From NCBI GenBank assembly GCA_026002305.1, contig BOBI01000004.1:1-31496 (forward strand): a DNA stretch of 31,496 nucleotides. Reading direction: 5' to 3'. The notes under the pieces were generated by a model, which was given only the letters and a program-made list of their open reading frames with translations, was not told the origin of the DNA and did not search any database. The DNA comes from Spirochaetia bacterium. GTDB taxonomy: Bacteria; Spirochaetota; Spirochaetia; Treponematales; Breznakiellaceae. Of the stretch, positions 30,514 through 31,496 are shown in pieces. A program made the position numbers and the translations under genes. Each line of letters begins with the position of its first letter. Within the stretch, counting starts at the first letter, position 1.

Positions 30514-30879
30514 CTAAATTTTATGCACTACACCTTGATCCCACAAAAGCTCAAGCTCGTAAAACTTGCGCGCGCCCTCCGACATTAGGTGGATAACCAT
30601 GCCGCCAAGATCGGTTACGTTCCATTCGCCGCCGGTTTCGCCGCGCCTCTGTTTTCGCAAAACAGAAATTTTCTTTTCTGCGGCAAATTCTTTTATATAG
30701 CGCGAAAGGGCGCCAAGATGCGCGCCGCTTGTAATGGTTGCCACAATAAAGAAATCCGTCCACATGGTAAGTCCGCGTAAATCAATCAAGGTAACATCGC
30801 CGCCGTTATGTGTTTTAAGCATTTCGCATAACGCATTAGCTTTTGCTAAATCATCATCCGCCATTTGTGTATCTGCCAT
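30514..30879 (-). CDS. rsfS: ribosome silencing factor RsfS
   Basis: Binds L14 on the 50S subunit and blocks subunit joining under nutrient limitation; 121 residues. Family blocks: LIDLRGLTMWTDFFIVATI (31-49), SGAHLGALSRYIKEFA (51-66), GEWNVTDLGGMVIHLMSEGA, and FYELELLWDQG. The start ATG 30879 overlaps the upstream LytR-type gene by 26 bp; ATG 30864 is an alternative. The order LCP/LytR-rsfS is a common bacterial arrangement, often after nadD and yqeK. Confidence 0.94.
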   Translation of the reverse strand: MADTQMADDDLAKANALCEMLKTHNGGDVTLIDLRGLTMWTDFFIVATITSGAHLGALSRYIKEFAAEKKISVLRKQRRGETGGEWNVTDLGGMVIHLMSEGARKFYELELLWDQGVVHKI

Positions 30880-31496
30880 TAAAATCCCTTCCGATAATCA
30901 GCGTAAAATCCGCTTTTAATTCGTAATCGGCCGCACTGCCTGTACCACCGGTATACGATTCATCAAGCGCTTCATTTATGATATTGCCGCATTTAATAAT
31001 TTCAGCAAACTTTTTTGCGTCATCCACCGCTTTCGTGCGGTTAATTACTTCGCTTCGCGCGTAGTCATTTCTGTCCGCATTTCCTGTCTTTATTACATCA
31101 TACCCAAAACCACGGATTAGTTCAGCGGTACGCCCCGCAAGCCCCACTACGTTTGTGCCGTTTAGAACTTCCACAGTCCACACCTGTCCGCTGCTGCCTG
31201 CGCGCCGTGTAAGCGAGGCTAAAGACTGCTTGACAATTTCTTTTATAAGGCTGCCATCGTAATAGGGAATAAGTAAAGTCTTCCCCGAAACTTCGCGCAG
31301 GTTTCCACCGATAGTTATAACCGATAAACGATCCGTGTCAATGGTGCTTAATTCGGAAAACAGATGCGACATTGTTTTATCGTTAGTATTTGTGCGTACA
31401 AAACTTAAAAACATTTTATTTATCAGTGGAATCTGCAAATATTCACGTTTTTCACCAACCCTTTTTACAAGCCCAAGAAAAAATCTTTCAACACGC
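30854..31496 (-). CDS. LytR-CpsA-Psr (LCP) protein with LytR_C domain, 5' end beyond window
   Basis: The minus-strand frame is open through the window edge, so the N-terminus (signal anchor and most of the LCP catalytic domain) is missing; 213 residues are seen. The visible part has the end of an LCP domain (VERFFLGLVKRVGEKREYLQ, LINKMFLSFV, VITIGGNLREVSGKTLLIPY) followed by a LytR_C domain (VEVLNGTNVVGLAGRTAELI, RGFGYDVIKTGNADR). LCP enzymes attach glycopolymers to the wall in Gram-positives; in a spirochaete the acceptor is unclear. It overlaps rsfS by 26 bp, matching the common lytR-rsfS pairing. Confidence 0.82.
   Translation of the reverse strand, partial: RVERFFLGLVKRVGEKREYLQIPLINKMFLSFVRTNTNDKTMSHLFSELSTIDTDRLSVITIGGNLREVSGKTLLIPYYDGSLIKEIVKQSLASLTRRAGSSGQVWTVEVLNGTNVVGLAGRTAELIRGFGYDVIKTGNADRNDYARSEVINRTKAVDDAKKFAEIIKCGNIINEALDESYTGGTGSAADYELKADFTLIIGRDFNGRYTNGG

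Overview
The window reads as part of a spirochaete chromosome, most likely Treponema or a close relative. The main reason is the spirochaete-type flagellar run fliK-flgD-flgE-flbD-motA-motB-fliL. Its FlgE keeps the lysine, cysteine and asparagine (K165, C178, N179) known from the lysinoalanine-crosslinked treponemal hook. Rubrerythrin and a corrinoid methyltransferase pair point to an anaerobe. Taxonomy is inferred from gene content only, since no search was possible.

Layout. 1-1016: glutaminyl-tRNA synthetase in two pieces on opposite strands, joined by a perfect 67-bp inverted repeat; probably a template-switch or assembly chimera. 1140-7989 (+): a tightly packed run of an acidic repeat protein, a 130-aa unknown, two DUF115/Maf-like proteins, an RlmB-type methyltransferase, Era and a zinc-ribbon protein. 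7973-9701 (-): a J-domain protein and a YprB-like exonuclease. 9742-12563 (+): citrate synthase, a methyltetrahydrofolate-type methyltransferase and a corrinoid protein. 12650-15014 (-): ribosomal protein L28, a PEGA/beta-barrel envelope protein and rubrerythrin. 15117-22170 (-): the flagellar operon, interrupted between flgE and flbD by a ribbon-helix-helix/PIN toxin-antitoxin pair, and ending after fliL with a small cysteine protein instead of fliM. 22325-23652 (+): a secreted glucosaminidase and adenylate kinase. 23706-28099 (-): a nucleotidyltransferase with a truncated HEPN partner, serA, coaD and rmlD-rmlC-rmlA. 28166-29742 (+): tRNA-Arg(TCG), a zinc-ribbon/histone-H1-like protein, an RluA pseudouridine synthase and an Asp/Glu/Phe-only acidic protein. 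29753-31496 (-): a sirtuin, RsfS and an LCP/LytR_C protein cut by the window end.

How it fits together. The flagellar genes supply hook-length control, hook cap, hook, stator and stator accessory protein. The DUF115 pair may be a surface or flagellin glycosylation module by family analogy, and the rml genes feed dTDP-rhamnose synthesis. The methyltransferase pair would move a methyl group between a corrinoid and tetrahydrofolate.

The most unusual locus is the toxin-antitoxin module inside the flagellar operon. It has its own TTGACA-N17-TACATT promoter, a palindrome over the -10, two perfect 8-bp direct repeats at the ribosome-binding site, and a twice-occurring hairpin element upstream. The motor genes flbD-motA-motB-fliL therefore lie downstream of a toxin-antitoxin promoter. 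No CRISPR array, insertion sequence, rRNA or riboswitch was seen, and no gene-free stretch exceeds 300 bases (the longest is 18407-18634, described below).
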